Origin: Pseudomonadota bacterium | GTDB taxonomy: Bacteria > Pseudomonadota > Gammaproteobacteria > Xanthomonadales > Xanthomonadaceae | NCBI GenBank assembly: GCA_023461075.1 | Contig: JAEWNY010000104.1 | Location: forward strand, 1 to 24,096 | Length of the DNA stretch: 24,096 nucleotides | Reading direction: 5' to 3' | Shown here: in pieces, positions 13,352 through 21,614 of the stretch | Position numbering within the stretch: the first letter of the stretch is position 1 | Layout of the letters: each line of letters begins with the position of its first letter | Made by a program: the position numbers and the translations under genes | Notes under the pieces: model-generated | Database searches by the model: none | What the model was told of the DNA's origin: nothing | The model's input: the letters and a program-made list of their open reading frames with translations, nothing else

Positions 13352-14736
13352 ACAAGACGACCGGGGGAATGGGACAGCGCGTCCAGCGGACGCCGTTGGC
13401 GATGGCATTGGCCGCCGCGGTGGGTTTACTGCCCGGCCTTGCACAGGCGCAGCAAGCACAGGCGGCATCCAGCAGCGCGGACAGTGAAGAAGTGCAGCGC
13501 CTGCTGCGCGAACTGGAGGCCTTGAAATCCAGCTATGCGCAGGAGGTGCGGAGGCTGCGCGAACTGGACATCCAGATCCAGGCGATGCAATCACGGGTGA
13601 GCGGCCGCAGCGATCCGGCGCTTCCCGCGGAAGCTGCGGACCTCGAGTCGGCATCGGTTGCGGCGCCACCGAATCCGCCTGCAGCCACGCAAGCTGCGAC
13701 ATCGCCCGCAGGCGCCGAATCCAACGCAGGCTATGCCGGTACCGCCGCAGAGGCCGAACAGGCGCGTGAACGGGACAGCCGCAGCGTGGCCGACGTCAAG
13801 GAGCAGAACCAGGCGTTGTTCAAGCGCGGGCTGACCCTGGAAAACAGCATCAGTTACAACCGCTACGACCGCAAGCAGCTGACCCTCAATGGTTTCCTGG
13901 CGCTGGATGCGATCTTCCTCGGCAACATCGCCATCGAGAACGTGGAGTCGGACACCCTGACCTACAACTTCGCCGCACGCTGGGGCCTCAGCCCGCGGCT
14001 GACGGTGAGTGCGGACGTGCCGGCCATCGCGCGCAAGACGCTGTACCAGAAAGGCGGCGCGGGTGGTGCGGCGGCGGCGATCGCACAGGAGGAAACCACC
14101 GGCACCGGCATCGGCGACGTCACTCTTGGCGCGAACTACAAGCTGTTCGGAGAGCGAGGCTGGCGGCCGGATGGCGTACTCAACGTCGGGATCACCGCGC
14201 CGACCGGGCGCGAGCCCTACGGTATTCCATGGAGGGTGCTGGAGCGGGACGACGACGATTACATCCGGTTCGCGGTGCCCGAAGAGCAGCCCACCGGCAA
14301 CGGCCTGTGGCAGGCGAACGTGGGCATGTCGTTCGTCAAGACCACGGATCCGGCGATCCTGTTCGCCAACCTGGGCTACATCCGCACGTTCGAGGGTAGT
14401 TTCGATGACCTCGACAACAACCCGGCCACGCTCAATCCCGGCAAGGTCCGCCTGGGCGATGCGTATTACCTGGGTGCCGGCGTCGCCTTCGCCTTCAACG
14501 AGCGCACCAGCGTGAGCATGTCGTTCAGCGCCCGCATGTCGGCGCGTGCGCGGATGCGCTACGACGGCGCGGACTGGATCAAGGTCATCGGCAGCGATGC
14601 GACCTCGGCCACCTTCAACCTGGGCGTGACCCATGCGTTGAGCGCGCGCGCCACGGTGGTGACGATGCTCGGCATCGGCCTGACCCCCGATGCGCCCGAC
14701 TTCAGCCTGACCTTCAAGGTGCCCTACAGCATCTGA
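13348..14736 (+). CDS. fapF: FapF-like outer-membrane amyloid secretion porin
   Basis: 462 residues. The signal peptide ends at about residue 34 (GLAQA before QQAQ). A coiled coil at 46-84 with heptad leucines (VQRLLRELEALKSSYAQEV) is followed by a Pro/Ala-rich linker (88-130), a second helical stretch (about 134-160) and a beta-barrel domain to the C-terminus. The barrel shows alternating strands such as TLTYNFAARWGL, DVTLGANYKLFG, VLNVGITAPTG and ATFNLGVTHAL. A periplasmic coiled coil joined to a C-terminal barrel is the architecture of the FapF porin, which exports FapB and FapC as unfolded chains. It ends in YSI rather than the common terminal Phe. It is the last gene of the operon and convergent with the activator gene. 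Confidence 0.82.
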   Translation: MNKTTGGMGQRVQRTPLAMALAAAVGLLPGLAQAQQAQAASSSADSEEVQRLLRELEALKSSYAQEVRRLRELDIQIQAMQSRVSGRSDPALPAEAADLESASVAAPPNPPAATQAATSPAGAESNAGYAGTAAEAEQARERDSRSVADVKEQNQALFKRGLTLENSISYNRYDRKQLTLNGFLALDAIFLGNIAIENVESDTLTYNFAARWGLSPRLTVSADVPAIARKTLYQKGGAGGAAAAIAQEETTGTGIGDVTLGANYKLFGERGWRPDGVLNVGITAPTGREPYGIPWRVLERDDDDYIRFAVPEEQPTGNGLWQANVGMSFVKTTDPAILFANLGYIRTFEGSFDDLDNNPATLNPGKVRLGDAYYLGAGVAFAFNERTSVSMSFSARMSARARMRYDGADWIKVIGSDATSATFNLGVTHALSARATVVTMLGIGLTPDAPDFSLTFKVPYSI

Positions 14737-14749
14737 GCCGCACGGCTCA
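14734..14749 (+). terminator. Palindrome containing both convergent stop codons, possible bidirectional terminator
   Basis: TGAGCCG (14734-14740), CA, CGGCTCA (14743-14749) is a perfect inverted repeat. Its left end is the TGA of the fapF-like gene and its right end the stop of the activator gene on the other strand. The loop is only 2 nt and no T-tract follows, so terminator function is uncertain. Confidence 0.45.
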
Positions 14750-16111
14750 CGCGAGCGCGGGTCGGATGGAGATGCCGTGCTTGCGGCACAGGCGATAGAC
14801 GGTGACCCGGGAGACACCGAGCCGACGCGCGCAGGCGCTGACGTTGTATCCCGTCTCCAACAGCATTGCCAGAAGCGCATCGCGCTCGGCATGGGTGCGG
14901 GCCGATTGCAGATCGCCGGTGGGCATCTCATCGCCCGACAGGCCCAGGTCTTCCGGGGTGATCTGGCTGGATTTCGCCTCCACCGCGGCGCGACGCACAC
15001 GGTTGAGCAATTCCCGCACGTTGCCTGGCCAGGCGTGCTCGGACATCGCCTGCCGCGCTGCGGCATTGAAGCTGCGCGCTATCGTGCCCGTGTGCGCCTG
15101 GCGGAAATCGTCCAGAAAGGTCCGGGCCAGGTGGCCGATGTCCTCGCCGCGGCTGCGCAGGGGCGGGATCGGCAGGCGCAGCACATCCAGGCGGAACAGC
15201 AGGTCCTCGCGGAAGCGGCCGTTTTCCACCGCGTGATGGAGGTCGACGTGGGTGGCGGCGATCACCCGCACGTCGACATGGATCGGCTGGCTGCCACCGA
15301 CGCGCTGGAGGCTGCCTTCCTGCAACACCCGCAGCAGGTTGACCTGTGCATCCAGCGGCAGGTCGCCGATTTCGTCGAGGAAGATGGTGCCGCCATCGGC
15401 GGCCTCGAAATGGCCGATGCGACGACCGTTGGCGCCGGTGAAGGCACCGCGCTCATGACCGAACAGCTCCGACTGGATGAGGCCGCTCGGCAGTGCGCCG
15501 CAGTTGACCGCCACGAACGGCGCGTTTCTACGCGGCGAGAGTTCATGCACTGCACGTGCGACCAGTTCCTTGCCGGTGCCGGTCTCGCCGGAAATCATCA
15601 AGGGCAGGTCGATGGGCGCGAACTGGTGCAGGCGCGCGAGGACCTCGAGCATGGCCTGGCTCTGTCCGAGCAGCGCGTCGATCGCACGGCCTTGATGATC
15701 GCGCGGGCCATTGCGTGGGACGGGGGATGCCGTGCATTCCTCCAGCGCCCTGGACAACGCGTGCGTGTCGAGCGGAAAACGCAGCCGCGACCTGCAGACG
15801 GACAGCAACGCGCCCACCCCGCCTTTCTTCTCCGAGCGCGAATCGCTCATGGCGATCAACGGCAAGTCGGGATGCGCCTCCAGCAGCGCATCGACCAGCG
15901 TCGAAACCGAGGACACGCCGCGTGAATCGATGCAGGCGACGACGGTTTCGTTGTCGCGCAGGCTGATGCGTGGCAGACCCTCCGCCGGCGCCGTCCGTAC
16001 GCTCCAGCCTACGGCGGCCAGCATCCGCCGATGGCGGTCTTCAAGGGCGCCGAACCAGATGACGCATCTTCGCGGGGATGGGACAAGGTCCGCTTTGGCG
16101 GTCATCGTCAT
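14747..16111 (-). CDS. Sigma-54-dependent activator with degenerate receiver domain (VpsR-like)
   Basis: About 454 residues from the ATG at 16111; a TTG at 16126 and an ATG at 16105 are alternatives. The N-terminal domain (about 1-125) is receiver-like, with an Asp in VVACIDSRG (about 62) at the phospho-acceptor position but poor conservation elsewhere. The AAA+ domain has Walker A GETGTGKE (about 175), GAFTGA (222-227) for sigma-54 contact, Walker B GGTIFLDE (240-247) and FREDLLFRLDVL. A Fis-type helix-turn-helix follows (NVSACARRLGVSRVTVYRL). Every part needed to activate a sigma-54 promoter is present. Convergent placement 10 bp from the fap-like operon, which has a -24/-12 promoter, makes it the likely operon regulator. 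VpsR similarity, and thus c-di-GMP sensing, is a guess from architecture. Confidence 0.88.
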   Translation of the reverse strand: MTMTAKADLVPSPRRCVIWFGALEDRHRRMLAAVGWSVRTAPAEGLPRISLRDNETVVACIDSRGVSSVSTLVDALLEAHPDLPLIAMSDSRSEKKGGVGALLSVCRSRLRFPLDTHALSRALEECTASPVPRNGPRDHQGRAIDALLGQSQAMLEVLARLHQFAPIDLPLMISGETGTGKELVARAVHELSPRRNAPFVAVNCGALPSGLIQSELFGHERGAFTGANGRRIGHFEAADGGTIFLDEIGDLPLDAQVNLLRVLQEGSLQRVGGSQPIHVDVRVIAATHVDLHHAVENGRFREDLLFRLDVLRLPIPPLRSRGEDIGHLARTFLDDFRQAHTGTIARSFNAAARQAMSEHAWPGNVRELLNRVRRAAVEAKSSQITPEDLGLSGDEMPTGDLQSARTHAERDALLAMLLETGYNVSACARRLGVSRVTVYRLCRKHGISIRPALA

Positions 16112-16204
16112 TCTCGTGCGCTGCAAGCCAGGACCCGCCTGGCACCGCGAAGCGCGTCGGTCCGGCCGGGTATTTCATGCCGGCTCGCCCCCAACCGCAT
16201 GAAC

Positions 16205-16220
16205 CGTGATTTATATCACA
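16205..16220 (-). promoter_or_regulatory. CRP/Clp-like binding site upstream of the activator gene
   Basis: CGTGA-TTTATA-TCACA matches TGTGA-N6-TCACA at 9 of 10 defined positions and is a near-perfect palindrome. It lies between the fbp stop and the activator start, about 94-109 bp upstream of the activator ATG on the minus strand. In xanthomonads the CRP homologue Clp binds this sequence type and responds to c-di-GMP. No core promoter could be assigned with confidence. Confidence 0.6.
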
Positions 16221-16253
16221 GAACAGAGCGAGGATTCCGCGCCGAATGTCGGC

Positions 16254-17282
16254 TCAGCCGGGCAGGGCGTCGTGTTCGCGGTGGTAGCGGGTGGCCTCTT
16301 CCACTTCGCGCCTGGAGCCAAGGAACACCGGTACCCGCTGGTGCAGCCCGGTCGGCGCGATGTCCATGATCCGCTCCCGCCCATCGGTCGCCGCGCCGCC
16401 GGCCTGCTCGACGAGGAAACTCATCGGATTGGCCTCGTACATCAGGCGCAGTTTGCCGGCCTTGGACGGGTCCTTGCGGTCCCAGGGATAGATGAAGATG
16501 CCGCCGCGGGTCAGGATGCGATGCACGTCGGCCACCATCGAGGCGATCCAGCGCATGTTGAAATCCTTGCCGCGCGGGCCTTCCTTGCCGATCAAGAGGT
16601 CGTCGACGTACTGCTGCATCGGCGCCTCCCAATGCCGCTTGTTCGACATGTTGATGGCGAATTCCCGGGTTTCCTCCGGCACCGTCATGCCGCGCTGGGT
16701 GAGCACGAAGCTGCCCTGCTCGCGATCGAGGGTGAAGGCATGGGTGCCGTGGCCGACGGTGAGGATCAGCGTCGTCGAGGGGCCATAGACGCAATAGCCG
16801 GCCGCGACCTGGGCATTGCCCGGTTGCAGGAAGCAGCCATCATCGGGCGACACCACGCCCTCCGGGCAACGCAGCACCGAGAAGATGGTGCCGACCGAGA
16901 CATTGACGTCGATGTTGGAAGAGCCATCGAGCGGATCGAACAGCAGCAGGTAGTTGCCGCGCGGATAGACGTCCGGGATCGGCACGCTGTGCTCCATCTC
17001 CTCGGAAGCGAGGCCGGCGAGGTGGCCGCCCCAGGCATTGGCCTCCAGCAGCACGTCGTTGGCGATGACGTCGAGTTTCTTCTGCGCCTCGCCCTGCACG
17101 TTGCCGGTGCCCGCATCGCCCAGCACGCCGCCGAGCGCACCCTTGCCGACCGCCACCGAAATCGTCTTGCAGGCGCGCGCAACTACTTCGATCAGCAGGC
17201 GCAGCTCGGCGTTGAGGTGGCCGGCGCGTTCTTCCTCGATCAGGAAGCGGGTCAGCGAGATGTTCTTGCGCGTGTGCGGCAT
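16254..17282 (-). CDS. fbp: Class I fructose-1,6-bisphosphatase
   Basis: 342 residues from the ATG at 17282 (MPHTRKNISLTRFLIEEE). It hydrolyses fructose 1,6-bisphosphate to fructose 6-phosphate in gluconeogenesis, in the cytoplasm. Class I motifs are present: LASEEMEH (metal-binding Glu94/95), FDPLDGSSNIDVNVSVGTIF (Asp116, Asp119, Gly120 metal and phosphate site), NMRWIASMVADVHRIL and the C-terminal GGIFIYPWDRKDPSKAGKLR. Length fits the bacterial enzyme. The frame is open further upstream, but that sequence has no family character. It is in line with the DUF389 gene, 47 bp upstream. Confidence 0.97.
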   Translation of the reverse strand: MPHTRKNISLTRFLIEEERAGHLNAELRLLIEVVARACKTISVAVGKGALGGVLGDAGTGNVQGEAQKKLDVIANDVLLEANAWGGHLAGLASEEMEHSVPIPDVYPRGNYLLLFDPLDGSSNIDVNVSVGTIFSVLRCPEGVVSPDDGCFLQPGNAQVAAGYCVYGPSTTLILTVGHGTHAFTLDREQGSFVLTQRGMTVPEETREFAINMSNKRHWEAPMQQYVDDLLIGKEGPRGKDFNMRWIASMVADVHRILTRGGIFIYPWDRKDPSKAGKLRLMYEANPMSFLVEQAGGAATDGRERIMDIAPTGLHQRVPVFLGSRREVEEATRYHREHDALPG

Positions 17283-17329
17283 GCGGCGGCTCCGGGGGCG
17301 AAGGCGACATTGTCGCGCAACGACGGGGA

Positions 17330-18934
17330 TCAGCGCTCGGCCGGCAGTTGCAACCAGACGGCATCGCCTTCCACGCCGGCACCGCGACGTTCCGCGGCAT
17401 CGGCGTTGCGCGCCTGGTTGACGGCCAGCCCCTCGTTGCGTGCCAAGGTGGCGACATCCTCGGCGCGGCGACGCGCGTCGGGCAGGGAGCCTCCCATCGC
17501 CACCACGTCGATGGCGCCGACCTGCCAGCGGCGCAAGGCCCACAGTTGCGCGTCGAGCTGGCGGGCGGGCGAGGGGGCCAGTCGGCCCTCGTCATCCAGC
17601 TGCCAGCGCACCGGTTGCAGGCGCTGCAGGGGCGGGATGACATCGATGGCCGTCGCGTCGTCTTCGGCAAGCGCCGTGGCGAGTTCACGCTCCAGTGCGC
17701 GGGCCTGCTCGAGGCTCAGGGGGTTGTCCGGGGCCAGCCGCAGTTGCAGTCGCGCACCATCTCCACTGGTTTCGAGCGTGCCGAAGCGGGCCAGGACCGC
17801 TTCCATCACCTTGCGGCGCGCATCCTGCTCGTTCTGGCGACGCTCATCGCGGCCGTTTTGCGCCTCTTTCAGCGCGGCAATGGACTGGCCCAATTCCGCC
17901 AGGGTGGCCCGCTGGTTGCCGGGGTCGGCGTTCTCGGCGGTGATGACTTCGCGCAGCTGCACGTCGACCTCGCGGCCCAGCTGCTCGCGCAGCACCGTCG
18001 CAAGTCGCTTGTCCAGCCCTTCCACGTAACGGGGCGTCATCAATACCGCATCCACCTTCAGGCCTTCACCCTCCATGTCCACGCGCAGGGCGGAGATGCG
18101 CCCGTTGATCTGCGACGCCTCGCGGTCCAGCACGCTGCGGATCGCAAGTTCCGCCTGGGTCTGCTGGGCGATGTGGCGCAACGACAACCCCAGCGGGATC
18201 GACAGCAGCGCCAAGGCACCGACGATCAGGGCGGCCTGCCAGGCGGTCTGCTTGGGGGAATCGCTGCCGCCGAACCCGTAGAGCCGCGCCACCACCGTGA
18301 CCGAGAGCGAGATCGCCAGCAGGTTGGTCGTCAGCAGCAGGGCCGCGCCGCCGGCGATGCTCCAGTTCGCCAGCACCAGGCCATAGGCGACCACCGCCAG
18401 CGGCGGCATCAACGCGGTGGCGATGGCCACGCCGACGATCGCCTCGCCCTTGCGGGTGATCGTCGCATAGGCACCGGCCAGGCCGGAGAACACCGCGACC
18501 AGCAGGTCGAAGAACGTCGGTTGGGTGCGCGCCAGGATTTCCGGCGTGGCCTGCTGCAAGGGCGACAACCAGACGATCAGCATCGCCATTGCCAACGCGA
18601 ACGCGATACCGACCGCCATGGTTTTCAGCGCGGAACGCACGGTGCGGAAGTCGAAAGTGGCCAGGCCCATGCCGAGTTCGATGATCGGCCCCATCAGCGG
18701 GGCGATCAGCATCGCGCCGATGATCACCGCTGCCGAGTTCTGCAACAGCCCCAGCGTGGCGATGCCGACCGACATCAGGGTCATGAAGACATAACGCGGG
18801 CCGGGCGCACCCGCTTCATCGACGTGGGTGAGCACGGCGACGCGATCGGTGGGTTCCACCAGTTGCTTCTTGCGCCACTGGCGCAACCAGCGCCAGAGCA
18901 CCGCGGGGCTGGGAATGTCTTGCAGCACGCTCAT
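17330..18934 (-). CDS. DUF389 (TIGR00341-type) membrane protein
   Basis: About 534 residues from the ATG at 18934; a TTG at 18949 is a weaker start. The N-terminal half has multiple membrane helices with the typical DUF389 segments YVFMTLMSVGIATLGLLQNS, AAVIIGAMLIAPLMGPI and AIVGVAIATALMPPLAVVAYG. After the last helix (about 250) comes a long soluble, probably periplasmic domain of some 280 residues, with a Glu/Arg/Ala-rich helical stretch around 350-385 (AALKEAQNGRDERRQNEQ). The molecular function of DUF389 proteins is not established. It follows the two-component genes by 65 bp on the same strand and may be co-transcribed with them and with fbp. Confidence 0.88.
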   Translation of the reverse strand: MSVLQDIPSPAVLWRWLRQWRKKQLVEPTDRVAVLTHVDEAGAPGPRYVFMTLMSVGIATLGLLQNSAAVIIGAMLIAPLMGPIIELGMGLATFDFRTVRSALKTMAVGIAFALAMAMLIVWLSPLQQATPEILARTQPTFFDLLVAVFSGLAGAYATITRKGEAIVGVAIATALMPPLAVVAYGLVLANWSIAGGAALLLTTNLLAISLSVTVVARLYGFGGSDSPKQTAWQAALIVGALALLSIPLGLSLRHIAQQTQAELAIRSVLDREASQINGRISALRVDMEGEGLKVDAVLMTPRYVEGLDKRLATVLREQLGREVDVQLREVITAENADPGNQRATLAELGQSIAALKEAQNGRDERRQNEQDARRKVMEAVLARFGTLETSGDGARLQLRLAPDNPLSLEQARALERELATALAEDDATAIDVIPPLQRLQPVRWQLDDEGRLAPSPARQLDAQLWALRRWQVGAIDVVAMGGSLPDARRRAEDVATLARNEGLAVNQARNADAAERRGAGVEGDAVWLQLPAER

Positions 18935-18999
18935 CTGCCAATCGATCAATCGGAACTCGCAGCGATTATCCGGCGGTGCGATGAAGACGGGGCGAGCGC

Positions 19000-19635
19000 T
19001 CAGATGATCCGCAGGGTGATCGCCTTCAGCACGGCGCGGGTGCGGTCGCGGGTATCGAGCTTTTCCAGGATGACCGACACATAGTTCTTCACCGTGCCTT
19101 CGGCCAGGAAGATGCTGCGCGCGATCTCCTTGTTGCTGTAGCCGCCGGCCATCAGCCGCAGGATCGCGACTTCACGCTCACCGAACAACTCTTTCGGCGC
19201 GTCGTCGGCGTGATATCGGTAACGACTGCGCACCGCGTCGGTGCTGACAGGCTGCAACAGGGTCTCGCCCGTCGCCGCGCGGGTGATGGCATCGCGCAGG
19301 TCTTCGGGCGCGGCATCCTTGAGCAGGAAGCCTTGTGCGCCAGCCTCGCAGGCAGCCAGCAGCAGCGCGCTGTCGTCGAACGTGGTGAGGAAGACGCAGG
19401 GCGTGGCATCGCCGCGCTCACGCAGGGCCCGCAGCGCGTTGATACCGTCCATGCCCGGCATGCGAATGTCGGAGAGGATCAGGTCGACCGGTACATCTGC
19501 AAGTTGGGCGATGAGGTCCTCGCCGTGCTCCGCTTCGAACGCGATGGTGATGCCTTGCTTTTCCAGCAACGCACGCAGCCCTGCACGAACCAACGCCTGG
19601 TCATCGGCCAGTGCAATTCGGATTGTTTCGCTCAT
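19000..19635 (-). CDS. NarL/FixJ-family response regulator
   Basis: 211 residues from the ATG at 19635 (GGAG upstream). The receiver domain has the acidic pair DD at 11-12, phospho-acceptor Asp56 in LILSDIRMPGMDG, Thr84/85 and Lys106 in GFLLKDA. A LuxR-type helix-turn-helix occupies about 146-200 (GEREVAILRLMAGGYSNKEI, then AEGTVKNYVSVILEKL). All residues for phosphotransfer are intact. Its start overlaps the upstream kinase stop by 4 bp, so the two form a coupled two-component pair of the DesR/DesK kind. The target is unknown; the nearest downstream gene is the DUF389 protein. Confidence 0.95.
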   Translation of the reverse strand: MSETIRIALADDQALVRAGLRALLEKQGITIAFEAEHGEDLIAQLADVPVDLILSDIRMPGMDGINALRALRERGDATPCVFLTTFDDSALLLAACEAGAQGFLLKDAAPEDLRDAITRAATGETLLQPVSTDAVRSRYRYHADDAPKELFGEREVAILRLMAGGYSNKEIARSIFLAEGTVKNYVSVILEKLDTRDRTRAVLKAITLRII

Positions 19636-20747
19636 GCCGGAAGCTCCACCTGGATGCACAGTGCGCCTTGCGCAGCCCGGGTGATTTCAATGCGGCCACC
19701 ACGCTCCTGAACGCGCTCGCGCATTCCGGTCAGGCCATTGCCTTCGCGCCATGCGCCCGGCAAGCGCCCGTCGTCCTCGATGCGCAGGTGCAGCGCATCG
19801 CCTCGTGCCGCCAACGCAACCTTCAGCGTCTTCGCTTCCGAATGCCTTGCGCTGTTGGTCAAGGCTTCCTGCACCACGCGCAGCACGGTGTCGGCCAGCG
19901 CCGGATCGGTGATGTGCACGCTGTCGTCCATCGTCAATTCAATCCGGGGTTGCGGAAACGGCGCGGCCAATGCCTGTAGCGAGGTGGCGATGTCGAGGCC
20001 TTCGACATCGCGCAGTGCATGCACCACGCCGCGGATGTCGGCCAGCAGTTCGGCGGAGAGTTGCTCGGCCAACTGCAATTGCGGCGACGCGCCTGCGCCG
20101 GTGTTCAGGGCGCGCAGGTTGAGCCGCAGGGCGGTGAGCTTGTGGCCGGCGACATCATGCAACTCCCGCGCGACGCGCATCCGCTCGGCATCGCGCGAGC
20201 TTTCGGCAAGCAAGGCGCGGGTGGCCAGCAGGTCGGCATTGACGCGGGCCAAGTGGTCACGCGCGTCTTCGGCGCGGCGCGCGTAGTGCATGGTCATGGC
20301 GGCGAACAACTGGAAGCAGGCCACCAGCAAGACCGAGGCGGTCGGACTGGACGCGCCGGCCTCGCGCAACACCCACCAGATGAGTGCATTCGCGATGACG
20401 AGCGCAAGCAGCACGCGCCGCACCGACCATTCGCCGGCGATGTTCGCCGCCCAGACCACGGTCAGGATCACCAATGTGCCCCGCTGCGGGAAGTAGGCCA
20501 GCATGAATAGGGCGATCGCGCCCATCGCCACTAGGCTTGCGTCACGCAGCCTGGCGGGCAGGGCCGGCACGGCGTCATCCAGCAGCATCAGCATGGCGAA
20601 CAGGACGATCAGCGGATAGGCCAGCCATGCCTGCGCCGGGGCCAGGCGGCCAAGGGTCGCGGCCACCGCCAGCAGGGTCAGAAGGCCGATCAGGTTGAGC
20701 GGTTGCAGCAGCCGGGCTAGGCGCGGGCGAAGGGCGAGGACGTCCAT
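19632..20747 (-). CDS. DesK-like sensor histidine kinase (HisKA_3)
   Basis: About 371 residues from the ATG at 20747; the frame stays open upstream to 20927, but without a good start. Five or six membrane helices fill residues 15-155 (for example LIGLLTLLAVAATLG and VILTVVWAANIAGEW). A helical linker leads to the HisKA_3 motif RVARELHDVAGHKLTALRLN with His197, and an HATPase domain with VVQEALTNSARHSEA (Asn298), EDDGRLPG and GNGLTGMRERVQERGG. No large periplasmic sensor is present, so the signal is probably sensed within the membrane, as in DesK. It is the partner of the overlapping response regulator gene. Confidence 0.92.
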   Translation of the reverse strand: MDVLALRPRLARLLQPLNLIGLLTLLAVAATLGRLAPAQAWLAYPLIVLFAMLMLLDDAVPALPARLRDASLVAMGAIALFMLAYFPQRGTLVILTVVWAANIAGEWSVRRVLLALVIANALIWWVLREAGASSPTASVLLVACFQLFAAMTMHYARRAEDARDHLARVNADLLATRALLAESSRDAERMRVARELHDVAGHKLTALRLNLRALNTGAGASPQLQLAEQLSAELLADIRGVVHALRDVEGLDIATSLQALAAPFPQPRIELTMDDSVHITDPALADTVLRVVQEALTNSARHSEAKTLKVALAARGDALHLRIEDDGRLPGAWREGNGLTGMRERVQERGGRIEITRAAQGALCIQVELPA

Positions 20748-20894
20748 GCCGCCATGCTGGTCAAGGCGGGCCGCCGAGACAAGCCGGATGCGCAAGAAAG
20801 TGACTTCCGGCAGGATGGATCGGTGACCTCCGGGCATGGGTCGCAAGGACATCGGCCTGCACAGTGGTGGCGTCAGTTCGAGGAGCCCCCCTTC

Positions 20895-21614
20895 ATGCCC
20901 GGTTATGCCTTCATCGTCTTCGCCCATGTCGCGTTCGGTGCGTTGGCCCTGGTCGCGTTCTGGTCAGCTGCGTGGATGAAGAAAGGTTCGCCGCGCCACC
21001 GCGCGATCGGCAAGGTGTTCCTGCTGGCGATGCTGGGCATCGTCATCAGCGGCCTGCCTTTGGTCGCGGAGCGGTTGTACGTCCGACACCAACCTGTCGC
21101 CGCATTGTTCCTGGCCTATCTGCTCACCATCACCGCGCAGACCTGTTGGATGGCTTGGCGCGCCGTCACCGACAAGCGCGATTGGCGGGCACTGACCCGC
21201 CGCATCGGATGGATGCTCAACCAGTGGCTGCCGGGACTGGTCGCGACGCTCACGTTCGGCGTCGGCATCGCCATGCACGATCCGCTGTTGATCGGCTTCT
21301 CCATCATCGGCCTGGTGACGGCACTGCGGATGTGGCGCTTTGCGCGCAAGGGACCGGATCGGCCCAACTGGCACATCGTCATGCATTACCAGGCGATGCT
21401 CGGCGCCGGTGTCGCCACCCATGTCGCTTTCCTCAGCATCGGCATGCGCCCGGTATGGACGTGGCTGTCGGCGCATGCCGCCGTGCCCGACATGGTGGTC
21501 TACCTGTTTCCGTGGTTCGCACCGCTCGCGGTGGCAGTGGTCGCGGCCAAGTGGCTGGACCGCAAGTACATCCGGCCGTCGCGCCTCAGCCGCGCGGCGG
21601 TGGGTGCCGCCTAG
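20895..21614 (+). CDS. DUF2306-like integral membrane protein
   Basis: 239 residues from the ATG at 20895, with AGGAG nine bases upstream. About six to seven hydrophobic helices, starting with YAFIVFAHVAFGALALVAFW. The motif KKGSPRHRAIGKVFLLAM after the first helix resembles the KG-x3-HR-x2-G signature of DUF2306 membrane proteins; HYQAMLGAGVATHVAFL near residue 165 is another His-containing helix. The function of the family is not known to me. Its TAG stop overlaps the stop of phhA on the other strand within CTAG (21611-21614). Confidence 0.65.
   Translation: MPGYAFIVFAHVAFGALALVAFWSAAWMKKGSPRHRAIGKVFLLAMLGIVISGLPLVAERLYVRHQPVAALFLAYLLTITAQTCWMAWRAVTDKRDWRALTRRIGWMLNQWLPGLVATLTFGVGIAMHDPLLIGFSIIGLVTALRMWRFARKGPDRPNWHIVMHYQAMLGAGVATHVAFLSIGMRPVWTWLSAHAAVPDMVVYLFPWFAPLAVAVVAAKWLDRKYIRPSRLSRAAVGAA

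Noticed and set aside
16206..19084. Two long plus-strand open frames (607 and 578 codons) opposite fbp and the DUF389 gene
   Set aside because: Both are shadows of well-recognised minus-strand genes, with low-complexity Arg/Gln/Asp-rich translations and no domain.
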